Of a stretch of 64,000 nucleotides of DNA, positions 22,840-34,945 are shown piece after piece. Source of the stretch: Polyporus tsugae (taxonomy: Eukaryota; Basidiomycota; Agaricomycetes; Polyporales; Polyporaceae); the NCBI GenBank assembly GCA_024305745.1, contig JAHRBS010000003.1, forward strand, positions 1,922,001 to 1,986,000, written 5' to 3'. Position numbers and translations under genes: made by a program. Within the stretch, counting starts at the first letter, position 1. Each line of letters opens with the position of its first letter. The notes under the pieces were generated by a model. That model saw only the letters and a program-made list of their open reading frames with translations, ran no database searches and was not told the origin of the DNA.

Positions 22840-25344
22840 CTACCGCCCCGCGACGACACGCGCCGAATCATCTCCAATCCCGTTCGCCTGCCCTCCACCG
22901 CCTATGATGCCCGCGATCGTCCGTTGCATGTCTGTCCACTCGGACTCCCTAGGCAGTGCCATGTCGCCAATGTCGTAAATATACAGCCTGCCGTCGCTGC
23001 CACCGAGCGCAGCTCTCCGCCCGTCCTTCCGTTCCCAGCGCAGCTTATTCAACGCACGGCCTGAACCGACACTCGTGGAAACCACTGGCACCTACCGACC
23101 ACAGGCGACAGAAGTCAGCCTGATGGCGTGAGCTCTGGCCGCAAAAATGACGCACCTCCGTGTCGTGATTGAGATTCCAGATGTCAAACTTGCCACCCCC
23201 GTCAACCGTGCCAAACAACGCCGGGTGCGTCGGATGCCACTTGACGTCGTAGACGTAGTCGTCTGCCTCGTCAAACGAGTACAGCGGCGCTACGTGGTTG
23301 ACCGCTGTTGACGGCTTGGCGAGCGACTTCGCCCTCCACAGTTTCACGGTCCAATCCACGGAACACGACAAGAATAGATCCGAGAAGTCGACCGGCCCCA
23401 CGAGAGGGTGGAAGTGCAGCCCCATGACAGGTCCCGAGTGACCCTTGTAGACATCGTACTGGTTCAGCCCGGCCTTGGCTCCCGCCCTGTCGTAACGATT
23501 CGCCTGGTATACGTTACCCTCCTCCGTTCCGACCCAGAATGTCGTCGTCTCGTTGTCCGGGAAGTTCAGCGACGTGATGGACACCTCGCTTGTCTTGTTA
23601 TGCCCAGCATGAACGAGCTCAAGCGTTTCCTGGATGCGACTTCCATCAGCGCCCCGTCTGCCGACGAATGTCGTGATAATATACCTGGGGTTGCGCAAGC
23701 ATGTCAACCAGCCAACTGCACACCGTGCCATCGGTGCTACTGGTGATCAAGTTGTGGGCGTTCTGCGTTCCGACCATTTGCATGGCATACACCGGGTGTG
23801 TGTGCCCAGCAGCAGACAATGGCGTCTTGAGGACAGGTAAGTGCTTTGACCGCGTATCCCAGAGCAAGATTTGTCCAGAGTATGTACCACCGAAGATTAG
23901 ATTGGAGTGGAACGGCGAGAACGTCACCGACAGCACGTCTGACTGCGACATGTTAGCAATTCCATGGTGCTATGAGGCAATCTCATACCTGTGAATGGAA
24001 GACAAATTCCGGTCGCTCCAGTAGGTGAAGGTTCCAGACCGCAACAATGCCGTCAGGCTCATTCAACGCAGCCGGATTTTTGTTGTATGATGCGCAACTG
24101 AGCTCGGGGTACTGTGGAACGCTTGAGCCCCGTGTATAGGCAACGGTGAGGCATCTCTAAGTCCTGACCTTGGGTGACCAGTCAATATCCGTTATTGAAC
24201 GGTTCTTCCCATATCGCTCGTCGTAGAATGCGCACACGTGCTTGATCCTCCCTTCAGATGCCTCCCTAATGAAAAGGAATGAGGCATGGAGAAGGCTCTT
24301 GCTGTGAGTCCACGTACGTTCCACTTTCTGTACCAATGGTATAGTCGCGAATGCAGTCATAGTTGTCGTTCAATGCTCTTTGGATGATCTTGGTAGACTG
24401 CTCGACGAAATCCAAGAACTCCGGTGCCGAGAATATGCTGATTTTCTCGTCTTCCGTCATCTCTGCACACAGTTAATCGACATATCCCGGGAAGCACCAC
24501 GTGAACATGCGTACCTCGGATTTCCTGCGCGATTTCCTCGTCCAGCTGTTTGCTCTCTGCCTCCAACTCCTGCTCATGCGCTAACCGTTCCGCATCCGCT
24601 GCTTCTCGTTCGCGCAGTATCCGCTCCCTGATTTCCTCTTCGTTCACTGCTACAGGCTCAATCTCAATCTCCATTGTCTGGACCTCCTTGTTGTAGATGA
24701 CACGTTCCTATAACTTGCCCCGTGAACAAAAGCGGCCATTGTTCAAGCAACCACACACGAACCTTCTGTGGCAACTCAAAGAGTTCCTGCTCGATGTCTA
24801 TGAGGTCCGGCACTATCCGTGGTGTCATCTCTCTGGTGTACGATGATGCCCATTAATACTCTAGTGTTCAGCGAGACCAGCAGAATGAGCGCACCGTTCA
24901 ATGACGCTCTCCGTCGCCCCATTCTGTGATTGAATGAGGGTCGTCCCGAGACTGTATCTGTCCGAGGGAACATCGCTCTGTCTGCTCAGCCGTCCAGAAA
25001 TCACGGAGGAGGTCCCAGGCAGTGTAGACTGGCCGAGCGCAGGGGTTCCCGGTACAGAAGAAACGGGAGTATCCACCGCGCTGCCAGCCTCCCCGCGGCT
25101 GCCTGAACCGATCAGGGCATTGACCAGGTCGTCCACATCTCTGCGCACGCCCGAGGGGCCACCTGTGCCCTAAGTGATATGAAACACACGACTTCAGCAT
25201 CCCAAAGGGAAAGGCGCAATTGTGTACGCATACCTCGGAGACTCGCCGCTCCGCGTCTGCCTTCTGACGCTCCGCTCGTGCTTTGCGCAGCTCTACGAGT
25301 TTCGCCCGCTTGGCCTCAATCTCCGCTCTCCTCTTCTCGGACAT
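22840..25344 (-). CDS. Cytoplasmic dynein 1 intermediate chain
   Basis: Dynein subunit that binds the heavy chain, light chains and dynactin p150 for minus-end transport and nuclear migration in hyphae. The start at 25344 gives [19 protein letters not shown], the typical charged N-terminal helix that binds dynactin. A Ser/Thr-rich linker follows, then a second charged helical region ([20 protein letters not shown]) and the segment [20 protein letters not shown]. The C-terminal half is a WD40 propeller: [64 protein letters not shown] and [14 protein letters not shown]. The stop is at 22840. The gene is broken by short introns and is divergent from SEN2. It corresponds to the DYNC1I/IC74 family. 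Confidence 0.94.
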
Positions 25345-25572
25345 CGTAAGATCGTGAAGTGCTTGAAACTATGATATAGAACAATGAGGAAAGCAAGATG
25401 GTGGGCAACAAGCGAGGATGCAAGGTGGTGTGCAGGAGGAAGATGATGTGAACGCGCTCGACGCGTCTCGACTCTCGATTACAGTAGGTACTGACTGGCA
25501 AAGTCGCGCCTCGGCGCTTCCACCACACGCGTCCTCAACCTGACTCCCATCTTCTTCCCCCTCCCCTTCTCT
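25345..25572. promoter_or_regulatory. Short divergent promoter, dynein IC / SEN2
   Basis: Only 228 nt separate the two opposing start codons, so both transcripts must start within it. No TATA box or other site was recognised. Confidence 0.5.
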
Positions 25573-26976
25573 ATGGCTTCAAATCGCAGCAAAGGCTCGC
25601 AGAAGGGCGGCGCGCGCCGTGCGGAAAACAATAGGATATACGGCCACCCCCTCCCGCTCATCTTTTCCACTCCTGACTCCGGCAGCAAGCTCGGATTCGG
25701 ACATGTCCTCGGCCTCTTTGGCCTCTCCCGCACGAGGGTAGAGAACCCACACTGCGAGGGCGTGTTCGACCCCGCGACGCGCTCCGTGTGGATAAAGAAT
25801 GAAAGAGACTCCGCGATCCTCTGGCGGAGGGGCTTCTTCGGCAAAGGCGACCTCTCCCGGAGCGAGCCTTCATGGCTTGCGAGGCAGACCAGTGCCCGAA
25901 AAGCTGCTGGAAAATGTGCGTGATAAGCTTATATGTTATATGGCCTGGCTCATTTGTTACGGTTGGCAGACATGACCGCAGAAGAAGTTCGCGAGAAGCG
26001 CAGGGCAGAGCGGAAACAGTTCAAGATGGACCGTGCTGCTGCCATTGCGAAAGCGGCAGCGGAAGCTGAGGCCGCATTCGCAGAGGGTCGAGAAGCCGCA
26101 CCTGCGGCGATCCCCTCCGGCGCGACATGGAAGCCCCAAGAGTCCAGCGAGACGATCGAGCTCCTGGAAGAGCCTCCCGAAGGCGAAGGCGACGATGCGG
26201 ACGAGGAGCTGGAGCCTCTGGAAAATGTCGAGCACCTCCAACTCACTTTGCAAGAAGCGTTCTTCCTCATCTGGAACCTGGACTGTCTCACCGTTCTCGA
26301 TCCGTATACGGTATCCAATATGTCGCTCTATTCAATATACAATCCTTGTCTGATTTCTTGTTCGATGGTAGTGTGAGCCTCTCACCCTGAAGGATATCTG
26401 GAAAGCATTCCAATCCATCCACTGCGTGCCACCCGAGCTCCCGATATACGCCAACCGTTTCGACAACCCATTCCTGGTGAACTACGCCGCATACCACTAC
26501 TATCGTTCTTTGGGGTGGGTAGTCAAGGGTGGCATCAAGTTCTGCGTCGACTTGCTTTTGTACAAGCGCGGCCCTGTCTTCCACCATGCAGAGTGCGGAT
26601 CCACATCCCCGATATAATATTTCCTCACTGACGAGATCCTGCAGATTTGGGGTCGTCGTGATCCCGGTGTACGAGGATCCTGCGGACCAAGAGTCCTCAC
26701 CGTTCAACCTCCCTAACGCCAATACCTTCTCCTGGTCATGGCTCAGCACGGTTAACCGCGTCAACTCTCAAGTCCAGAAGGTGCGCTCCTCGCTGCGAAA
26801 TTTCCTGGCAGGCTAGACTGACCACGGGTTTCTAGACCCTCATCCTAACCTACGTAACGATCCCCGCCTCGTCGCGTATCTCTCCCGAGCTATTGTCTTC
26901 GCCAGCATGTCTTGCACACTACTCCGTCAGGGATGTAGTTCTACGGCGGTTCATTCCCGCACGCATGCGAGACTAG
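25573..26976 (+). CDS. SEN2: tRNA-splicing endonuclease catalytic subunit Sen2
   Basis: Cleaves the 5' splice site of intron-containing pre-tRNAs as part of the SEN2-SEN34-SEN15-SEN54 complex. The N-terminal exon has [17 protein letters not shown]. An acidic/alanine-rich linker follows. The nuclease domain has [16 protein letters not shown], then [43 protein letters not shown] and [17 protein letters not shown]. These supply the Tyr, His and Lys of the catalytic triad. The stop is at 26974-26976 after RFIPARMRD. The pattern [21 protein letters not shown] favours Sen2 over Sen34. The gene is convergent with the THP3/LENG8-like gene. Confidence 0.92.
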
Positions 26977-27391
26977 GCTTGTGGAACCGAGATGCATCAC
27001 CGTTTCTTGGGCTCTTGTATAATAGAGCACTTGTAACGATGTTACGGCGCACATAGTGCGCACATCACACCAAAATCGCAACGATCGGTGGTAGGGGACG
27101 CAAATAAGGATATATGATATATGTGCAAGGTCATAGGCAGGAAATCGTGGCATACAGCAGAACAGACGAATATTAAGGTATTTACCAGCAGGCGATGCAA
27201 GTACGTCCCCAAACGGGCAGGGATATCCCGAACCATGGCGGCGAGGAAACGAAGGGGCCAAGGGAGTGGTGAGCGAGGACGGTGAAGATGGGATAACGCG
27301 ATGCGATGCGACCGCATTGAAACCGAGGGCGGGGCGCGAGGGCGGCAAAATGTTCCACCTACGACCGGCAACCGACGAGCAGAACAATAAG
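26977..27391. other. Convergent intergenic region
   Basis: 415 nt between the SEN2 stop and the stop of the SAC3/THP3-like gene. It contains both 3' ends. Open frames on the minus strand here are unconserved. Confidence 0.5.
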
Positions 27392-29514
27392 TTAGACGGC
27401 ACCCTTGATCTGCACCTTCCGGTACTTCTCCTCGAGCACCGATGCGAGCGGCGCGCCGGCAGGCTTGCAATCGAGCACCTTCTCCATGTCGGGGCTGTTT
27501 GGGTTCTGGAAGAAGCTGGCGCGGTGTTCCGTAAGGAACTCCCGAGCGACGGCTAACGTCTCGAATGCAAGTTCGTTCTGGATGAATGAAAGCTGTAGTG
27601 TCCGGTACCTGAGGTGAGGCCAAGTTACGCGTCAGTATCTATGTCATACGCCGTGTTCCTGTCGGAGGGCGCATCTCGGACCCCGACATGCCATATGGGG
27701 ATCCGAGGACGAAAAAGGTGGTTGCAATAGACCCGCCGAGGAATGGAAGGTAGAAAGAAGGGGAGAAGAAAGGAGGGTAAGGAGGGGGGGTGCAGCACGA
27801 CAGGTACTCACGCTTTTGTCATGACCATGAGTGCGCGTATCCTCTCTCTATCAATGAAGTGATCCATGATGTACGCTCCCATGTTCGGAGCATTCATGTA
27901 CAAGTCAAAAAGGGCATGGTAGTTCCCCATCGCCACCGCACGTTGGACGCCAAGGGCATGTCGCACGGCGGGATCGGATTTCTGTCGTTGAGTTAGCTGA
28001 CCTACGTACAAATTCAAGTCTGCATAGAAGAAACACCAAAATTTACACCGGCATTCAGCAGGATGGGCTACAGAGGGCCGATGTGAACGTACCACTGCGG
28101 TTCCGTCCGTGAAGCAGCATCAGTATTCGATATGCCGTGAACTCTTCGACCTTTCCAGGGATGCCGAGCTCGTAGAGGTTCCGGAGCATAGCTTGACATT
28201 GGTTGTACTCCACCATGTCGCCCTATCAAACGCAGCGCGTCCATCGCACGTCAATGTCAGCTCGGATCCACAACGGCCAGCCGACAGGACGGACAGGAAG
28301 GGGTAGTAGTGGGGAGGACACATACCACTTCGAGCGCCATGCGTGCATGGATCTCATAGACTGTCGCGGTAAACTCGTTCTTAATGCGCTGCACCTGCGA
28401 AAAGACAATAGAGTGCGAACATCTCGCTGTCAGCACGCCCGCCGCGAGAAGGCGGAGAGGCGCACGGTAAGGTCCTGCCGTAAACTCTTGAACTGCGAGC
28501 ATATCCAATTGTACGTGGCCTTCTCGCGCCACTTCTTCTTGAGCTGGTTCAGTGTCTCTTGGAGAACGTGATAGGGCCGTATTTGTTCAGGTTTGGGTTC
28601 CTTCCGGGACGAAGTACAACGTAGGGACATCATGGGAGAGATAATAGAAGGTCAAACGACATCCCAGAGCATGTCATATCCGGACGTCGCGACTCACCGA
28701 AGTCAACCGCAGGTAATCCTTAAAAATCTCAGTGGAGGTCCCAACAATAGTATACCGATCCCAGTTCGGTACGTTCTGTGTACCATTAATAGGCGTCAGC
28801 AACAACGTGCCGAGAGCGGTCAAGCGAGGACCGACCGGATCCGCCTCGGGCTCATCAGCCGCGTCATAGGCGGCGGGGGTGCCAGACCGGGATTTGAAGA
28901 GGTGGGTGTTAGCGTGCGAGGCGTACGAGGAAGAGGAACTGTGGTTGCCATTGCTGAATGAACGCGAACTTTTCTGCCGTTCGATCTCGTGCTCCCGTTG
29001 AAAACGTGCGGCCCTGCGATTCAGTGCGGCGATTTCATCTGGATCGAACACACTCGACGAGGCCGCCTTCCCTATGGAGGTCTTCTTGGTCTTCTTGTTG
29101 GTCGTATGGCCACCATCGTTTCTACGAGAGGACAGCTTCAGCCTCGTGACGGACGCCGCGCAGGTAGAGAGGGACAACTCACGACTTGCGCTTCAAGCTC
29201 GAAGAGGCGTATGCGGGTGGAGGTTTCGGGAGCAGGCTCCACGCCGTTTCTCAGCCGTAAACCGTCAAAAGTTGTACGTCGATCGAGGACTTACCTCTTC
29301 AATTGCACCCCCACCCAATCCGTCGTCCATAGCGTCTTGGCCGCGAAAGAATCAGCAATCACCTGTTTTAATTCCGCTTGCGCCTCTGCCCTGTTCGATT
29401 CTGTCATCTGACCCAGACACTTTGCGACCCATTCTCTGAAGAAGGGTGAGCATGGTATTGGAAGGACGAACGATGGCCATACTTGAGTTGTGGTGGCCAG
29501 CTATCAGACGACAT
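27392..29514 (-). CDS. SAC3/GANP/THP3-domain protein, LENG8/Thp3-like
   Basis: Predicted nuclear mRNA-processing or export factor with a SAC3/GANP (PCI-like) domain. The proposed start at 29514 is a 32-nt exon encoding MSSDSWPPQLK. After a 47-nt intron (29436-29482) the frame continues EWVAKCLGQMTESNRAE, which matches the WPPxLKE(Y/W)V start of the LENG8/Thp3 family. A basic, Ser-rich middle region follows (KSSRSFSNGNHSSSSSYA). The domain core then has IVGTSTEIFKDYLRLTS, IRPYHVLQETLNQLKKKW, NWICSQFKSLRQDLTVQ, RIKNEFTATVYEIHARMALE and GDMVEYNQCQAMLRNLYE. The end is LEEKYRKVQIKGAV. An ATG at 29480 opens a longer frame but not the conserved one. Confidence 0.88.
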
Positions 29515-30030
29515 TTCGAAAGATGGTTGCAACGGCCTTGATATCTAACGCAAGTCTGTAAGAGAGAGACGAGAGAGACGAGACACGGAGGTAGTCGATT
29601 AACGAGGCTGACGATGGGGCCAAGCGAGTCTTGTTTAGCGAGAGCTCGGCCGGGTGGGCTTGACCGTGACATGCCCACAAATACATAGAGATTCCACGCC
29701 AATTTATTTAATTATTTATTATTATTTATGGCATCGGCGCCTTCTTTGACCGTGTCGCGTTTACTTAATACTTCGAGTGGCATACCCCATTTGTAGTGTA
29801 TCCACAGACATGTCACATATTGCACGCAATGAGCCTGGAGAGCCATTATCGCATTATTGATTTACCATGTAATAAGGGCACGAAGTTGATGGTATGCGAA
29901 AAGAACGGTCCGATTTAGTCTCGACTATATGCACACGGACGTCCAAAACAACCTCCAGGCAGGCTCCAGTGCTCTACTCTAAGTGCTTCAATGCTTGCTC
30001 GCAGGAGGGTTGTATTCTACCGAATTGTCA
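29515..30030. other. Intergenic region upstream of the THP3-like gene
   Basis: 516 nt containing the promoter of the minus-strand THP3-like gene and the 3' flank of cytochrome c1. It includes an AT-rich run near 29700-29735 (ATTATTTATTATTATTTATG) that may be a promoter or nucleosome-poor element. No gene seen. Confidence 0.5.
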
Positions 30031-31334
30031 TTAAACAGCTGCGATAAACTGCTCAAGTGGGGAGTACTCACGAATCTTCCTCGTCTTGATGACAGACCAC
30101 TTGAACCGCTTCACGTAGAGGCTGATGGCGGTCAAGGCGGAGAACAGGATGACGGCCTTGAGACCCGCCTTCTTGCGCTCGTCGTGCTCGGGTTCCGCAG
30201 CCCAGTTCAGGAACGTGGCGACGTCCTTGGCCATCTGGGACGTGGTAGCAGGAGTGCCTATCCACAAAACGTGGTCAGACACGCGGACACGATCCAATTA
30301 CATGTTTAACTGACCGTCATCGTACTCGACGAGGCCGTCGAAGAGAACGCGCGCCATGGAAATGGCGTTGCCAGGGAAGTAAGGGTTGTAGTTCATGTCC
30401 TCACGGATCTCGAAGCCAGCAGGGGGGTCCCTGTACCCAGTCAGGAGCGCGAAGATATAGTCCTACAGGAAACCGCCCGATATCAGAACCGTGGGGTACG
30501 AGACAAATGCAAGCACAACGACATACCGCAGCACCGTGACGAGCCTTTACGATCAGACTCAGGTCGGGAGGGAGTGCACCCTGGTTGCTGGCGCGAGCAG
30601 CCTCCTCGTTCGGGTAGGGAGGGGGCATGTAGTCCGAAAGCTTACCGGGGCGCTGGAACATCTCGCCCTGGTCGTTGGGGCCATCCTCGTACTCAATCTC
30701 CTCGGCCATAGCCTTGACCTCGTCGACGTTGTGGGACACGCCAACAAGATTGCGCCAGGCAATGCGGTCCAGAGAGTGGCAGGCGGCGCACACCTCACGG
30801 TATACCTGGTATCCTCTCCGGATGCTTTGAAAAGCGCGTCAGAGCTTCTGTTGGATGGTATGACACGAAGAGGCGATAGCTACCTGGCATGGTCGAAGGA
30901 GTCGAACAATCCCGAATGGGACCACGGGTAGTGGGTGGGGTGGAGACCCTCCTCCGCGGGAGAGTTTGCGTGGACCTCGCCAATGAAGGGGAGCGTGCCG
31001 TAGAGGTTGGCGTACCACGCGACGGAGCCCACAGTCAAGAGGGTAGCGGAGGCAAGGGTAGCACGAGAGTTGACAAACGACTAGAAAACCCGATCAAACT
31101 CAATACCCAATTCAGCAGCAAGTAATGCGGGCAGTTCGCACCTCAAACGCGCCAGAGGAAGTGGAGGAAGTGGAGGCAAAACGGACACGCTGTTGAAGCC
31201 GTTAGCGTGACACCTGGGCGAGAAGGAGAAAAAGTGTGCACCGGAAGGGAACGCGCGGCATTGATGGCTGTCGAGCGGGCCCCTGGGAGGGCCGTGACGT
31301 TCTTCAGGGCACCCGCAGGGAGCCTGGCAAGCAT
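30031..31334 (-). CDS. CYT1: Cytochrome c1, heme protein of respiratory complex III
   Basis: Mitochondrial inner-membrane subunit that passes electrons from the Rieske protein to cytochrome c. The start at 31334 gives [16 protein letters not shown], a basic/hydrophobic presequence. Then [19 protein letters not shown] (bipartite-type stop-transfer segment), the mature region [20 protein letters not shown], the heme-attachment motif CAACH within [15 protein letters not shown], and [33 protein letters not shown] and [19 protein letters not shown]. The C-terminal anchor is [20 protein letters not shown], followed by a short basic matrix tail. All hallmark parts of mitochondrial cytochrome c1 are present. 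The stop is at 30031-30033. Confidence 0.96.
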
Positions 31335-31842
31335 TTTGGGGATGAGCACAAGTCGGTGGACGGCGACGCGGATATTCGAAAGTGCAAGCAGACCCAGCGT
31401 CAAACCGACGGACATGGATCCCGGGCGAACCCGGATGCTCCTCCCGACAAATCACAGCCTACCGTTTTGTGTCTCGGGGCCTCGGTCGCGGCTCGGCCCG
31501 TTCCCACCCAGCGAGGCCGTCAAGGGCCGTCGTCGGAGCCTACGCGGCGCACTTAGGACGCCTCTCCTGGCCACATTCACAGTTGGTCTGTGACGGCGAC
31601 AAGCGCGACGGACATGGCGGCCTATTGGGCACTCTAATAGAGGTGGAGCTGTCGATCCACAATACCAGCAGGTTCATTTTCGCACATCACCACAGCGTCA
31701 CCCATATTCAAAATGAGAAAAAGATATAGATATATAGACTGGAACCTGGAATACGGGAAAACCTCCATAGGTGTCACGTAGAGATCGTATACGTCGGCAG
31801 CCAAGTCCGATAGATCGTCCTATAGTATGGTACACGCGGGAA
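31335..31842. other. Intergenic region upstream of CYT1
   Basis: 508 nt holding the CYT1 promoter and the 3' flank of the CYSTM gene. Plus-strand open frames overlapping it are antisense shadows with no domain. Confidence 0.45.
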
Positions 31843-32406
31843 TCATACAGGGCTGGGGAAAGGAGGCGGAATACGAGTCGAGGGAACACGCCCGAGCCGG
31901 CAGAGCCTGTCGTCGTACGACTCTAGAACAAGCAATCGCAGCAAAGTTCTGACGCGCACAAACCGCCCGGGTCAATTCTCGACACACGGACGAGTAGCTC
32001 AGATAGAACATACCTTCAGCGCAGCAACACAAACACATTCCTGCTAGGCAGGCGCAGCAACCTTCCGATGCGCCGCCACCCTTGGCTGGTTGTTGTCTGT
32101 AGGAATTCCCCTTCAGTCACACCACCTTACACCGACTTAAAGTGCGACCCTACGTACACATATACGGTCTGCGGGGGAGGCTGGGGCTGGTAAGGTTGGG
32201 GTTGGCCGTAGGAGGGTTGGCCGTATGGTTGGCCGTATGCTTGCTGTGGCTGCTGGGGGTAATAACCGCCTTGACCAGGGGGAGGACCTGTGATTGTCAA
32301 ATACGTCACATCGGCTCGTCGAGGGCGGTACGCAACGGGGTAGCACACCTTGAGGAGGGTAGTACTGCTGCTGACCGCCGCCGCCGTAGTAGTCTTTGTT
32401 GGACAT
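31843..32406 (-). CDS. Small CYSTM-domain membrane-associated protein (3' end uncertain)
   Basis: The start at 32406 gives MSNKDYYGGGGQQQYYPPQG. A second exon has a Gln/Pro/Tyr-rich segment with YGQP repeats. A third exon has QQPAKGGGASEGCCACLAG then MCLCCCAE, which is the cysteine-rich transmembrane module found in small stress-associated eukaryotic proteins. The last exon is unclear. Using acceptor TTGTTCTAG near 31923, the frame ends at 31843 with a short tail, but other acceptors are possible and the tail lacks the usual acidic/Cys ending. The role is probably membrane-linked stress tolerance; this is inferred from the family only. Confidence 0.7.
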
Positions 32407-33763
32407 GATGGAGAGAGCCAGGAGTGTGCGTAGGAGGGAAGGGGGGAAACGGCCGCTATGCAACGGGGTTTATAATAGGAGGCGCACGTGACTGGCCACC
32501 GAGGCAGCCGCAGCGGCGAGCGACTGGCGACTCGGACTCAGACTGCCAGCACTGGACAGTGGCAGCGGCGACGACAGACTGGCTGTTGGCTTTCTGACAT
32601 CACTCCTCTGACCAATATCATCCCTTCTGCGGAGCCTCGAGGTCGACAGATGGCCTGTGCAGAACGGTACTCCGCAGCATCCGACCATTGGTGCCAGTGC
32701 CCTCCCGGTAGCGCTAGCATACATAGCCCTCGGGCCCACTTGCTTATGAGCCACGCTTGAATGAGCTGGCGCTCCCAGACAACCAGATACCTCGTTGAAT
32801 TCATCCGGGCTATATATTGGACGCTAGCATGCCACCACGCTGTGATGAGGATGGGCCACCCATCGGGGGTAACGAACTTCTCGTGCCTGTTACCAGCTCG
32901 AAACTCCGTCCGTACGGATGGACCAAGTACGGCTACTGTGGACTCGCATTGTACAGCCTCGTCCGGGGCGGTGGTGGCTTTTCAATGACCCATCTTCCTC
33001 GTGGATTGGGGGTGGGACTGCGGAGCAGCTGCCGACCCAGCATGAGCGAGTATTCAAATATTCAAATCAAAGACTTACCGTGAGCGACTTATGCTTATCG
33101 CCTCTGTCTAGCTCGTGTGCTGCCCGGCTTTCGATTCCGGCAGGCGTTTCCCATCCTCCTGCTCGCCGCTCGTCTGAACAAGCCAAATTAAAGCAAGCCG
33201 TCTGCGGTGAATGCCGGTCGAACGGAAACCAGGAAGCAGCATGCATCGACACGAAAGAAGCCGGCGTGGCGGATGTATTCGAGCTGCCAGGACGCCACAA
33301 AGCATAAAGCTGTGGAAACATGATCCCCGGCCGTCTGCCAAGCTGGACCTACATGCTACAGTGTACAGTGGAGAAGGGTCGAAATTACTCTATGCGGCAT
33401 ACGTAAACATCATCCTTGGGGAACAAAGCGAACAATCGAGCGTCCAAGGAGGCGGGCATTTAAGCGTAGAACAAAGGTTGCTAACAGAACGAAACGAACG
33501 AATAATCGAAACGGCGGCGCTACTCAAACAATGGGTCCAACAAACAAGACCAACAATAGATCTAAACGGTAGTGAGACCCAGCGGAGCGCCTACGGTATG
33601 GGTCCCGAGTCAAGTACAACAACCATCGAGTACAACAACCAGATCGTCGATCGCGTGGAGCATGTATGCAGTGTTTGTGTGTCTGGTGTATCGCGTGCGC
33701 GAAAGGGGGGTTATTACAGCGAGCGCGGGGGCGGCCCGATCCTTGATACGGGGGAGGGGTTCG
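32407..33763. other. 1.36-kb interval between CYSTM and velvet genes
   Basis: Holds the CYSTM promoter and the 3' flank of the velvet gene. The long plus-strand frame from 33211 runs antisense into the velvet exons and is not credible as a gene. A 13-bp direct repeat (AGTACAACAACCA at 33613-33625 and 33629-33641) and an 8-bp tandem (TATTCAAA near 33053) are present. No gene recognised. Confidence 0.45.
32469..32477 (-). promoter_or_regulatory. TATA-like element upstream of the CYSTM gene
   Basis: TATTATAAA on the minus strand, 63-71 nt upstream of the ATG at 32406, a suitable position for a core promoter. Confidence 0.5.
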
Positions 33764-34945
33764 TCAACTCAGCGGAGGGCCTCGGGCAAACTGAATCGCA
33801 GTGGCAAAAGCGTACATTCGGGCACCTTGTTGCAGGAAGTACTGCGTCAGCGGCGTTTGCGCTGCGTGCGGAAGGACGCAAAAAAAACCGAGCCATGAGT
33901 GCTGTCGTCGCTCCGCCGGTCTCGTGCAAACGTACCGGGTGCAACGTATTCTCGGAGCGGGAAGACATCGAATGGGAAGGATCGGGCCTCTGCGACGATG
34001 ATTCCTCGGCCGTTCTGCCGGACGAGCTCCTCGGGATCATCAAACCTAAGGGACGTTAGAGTTGCATGGATGGCAATTTTGCATGTAGACGAACCGTGGC
34101 AAGCGTATTAGTGTGACTTTGAGCAGGAATTGGCCCCTCTGGCGGATCGAAACGTCGGGGAACATGAAGTAAACCCCTCTCCTCCCTTGAAGATTGCGCA
34201 GGATGTGGGGGGAAGACACCAGATTGCCGTAAAGCAACCTCTCTCTCGCGGGCCGACCGTCGTCGCCCGTAACATAATCCGTCGGGCCTGAGCCGTCGCT
34301 GCTCATCAAAGAGAGCTGGGCGACCAGGAACGGCAGGTCCATCTCGCTGGAAGAAAAATTTCAGCGAATACCTATCGTTTTCCGGATCTCCTCATCCTAC
34401 TCACTCTGTGATCGTCCGACCCGCAGAGTCTCGCGTCACCAACTGCGCTATCAACGGAGGTGCGAGTGGGAGGCGCGTGAGGGCAGACGCGCCAAACTCT
34501 GCTGCACGGTGAGGATGTTGCACGATCTCGAGACGGTACGACCTGTGAACAAATTTAGACCATATCGTACATGTGTTGGACCGATGCGCCAGGGAAGTGA
34601 AGGGTACCTCGAGTGGTCGCCGCTAGACCCCTCAGTCGCAACCTCGACGTCCTCGGAATCGTTCACGACCGCTTCTTGTCTATTCACGCCACGTGCGCGG
34701 CTAGACAGAGCGGGGGAACGTTGTGGAGGGGAGGTCGACCCCTCCGCTCGGGGGTGCTCACTGGAGAGGAAATTGATGGAGAGTTTACTCCGCTCCTTGA
34801 GTGGAACGGTGTGGCCAAACGAACTAGCGGTCCTGGCGTGCAGACCCGACGGCGAGGTGCAGCGGTCGAGGGGGGTAGTTTTGGCGAGCTGAGTAAGGGG
34901 GTGGGGAGGAAGAGTGGTTTGTGTCGGATGCACACTCCAAGACAA
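33764..34945 (-). CDS. Velvet-family transcriptional regulator
   Basis: Velvet proteins are fungal NF-kB-like DNA-binding regulators that couple light and development to sporulation and secondary metabolism. Exon 1 (Met at 34945) is Ser/Pro-rich. After the intron the velvet domain begins: SYRLEIVQHPHRAAEFG, then RLPLAPPLIAQLVTRD. The next exon has LPFLVAQLSLMSSDGS, LLYGNLVSSPHILRNLQGRR and GVYFMFPDVSIRQRGQF, then LLKVTLIRLP. Further exons give FDDPEELVRQNGRGIIVAEA and FPFDVFPLREYVAP, and the last is QTPLTQYFLQQGARMYAFA, ending at 33764. Introns fall after TIT(D), after RLP(R) and after YVAP(A). The subfamily (VosA/VelB/VelC) is not assigned. There is no PEST or long C-terminal tail as in VeA. 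Confidence 0.88.

Noticed and set aside
33211..34059. 282-aa plus-strand open frame
   Set aside because: Its 3' part lies opposite velvet-domain exons that read well on the minus strand; no domain seen in the plus-strand product.
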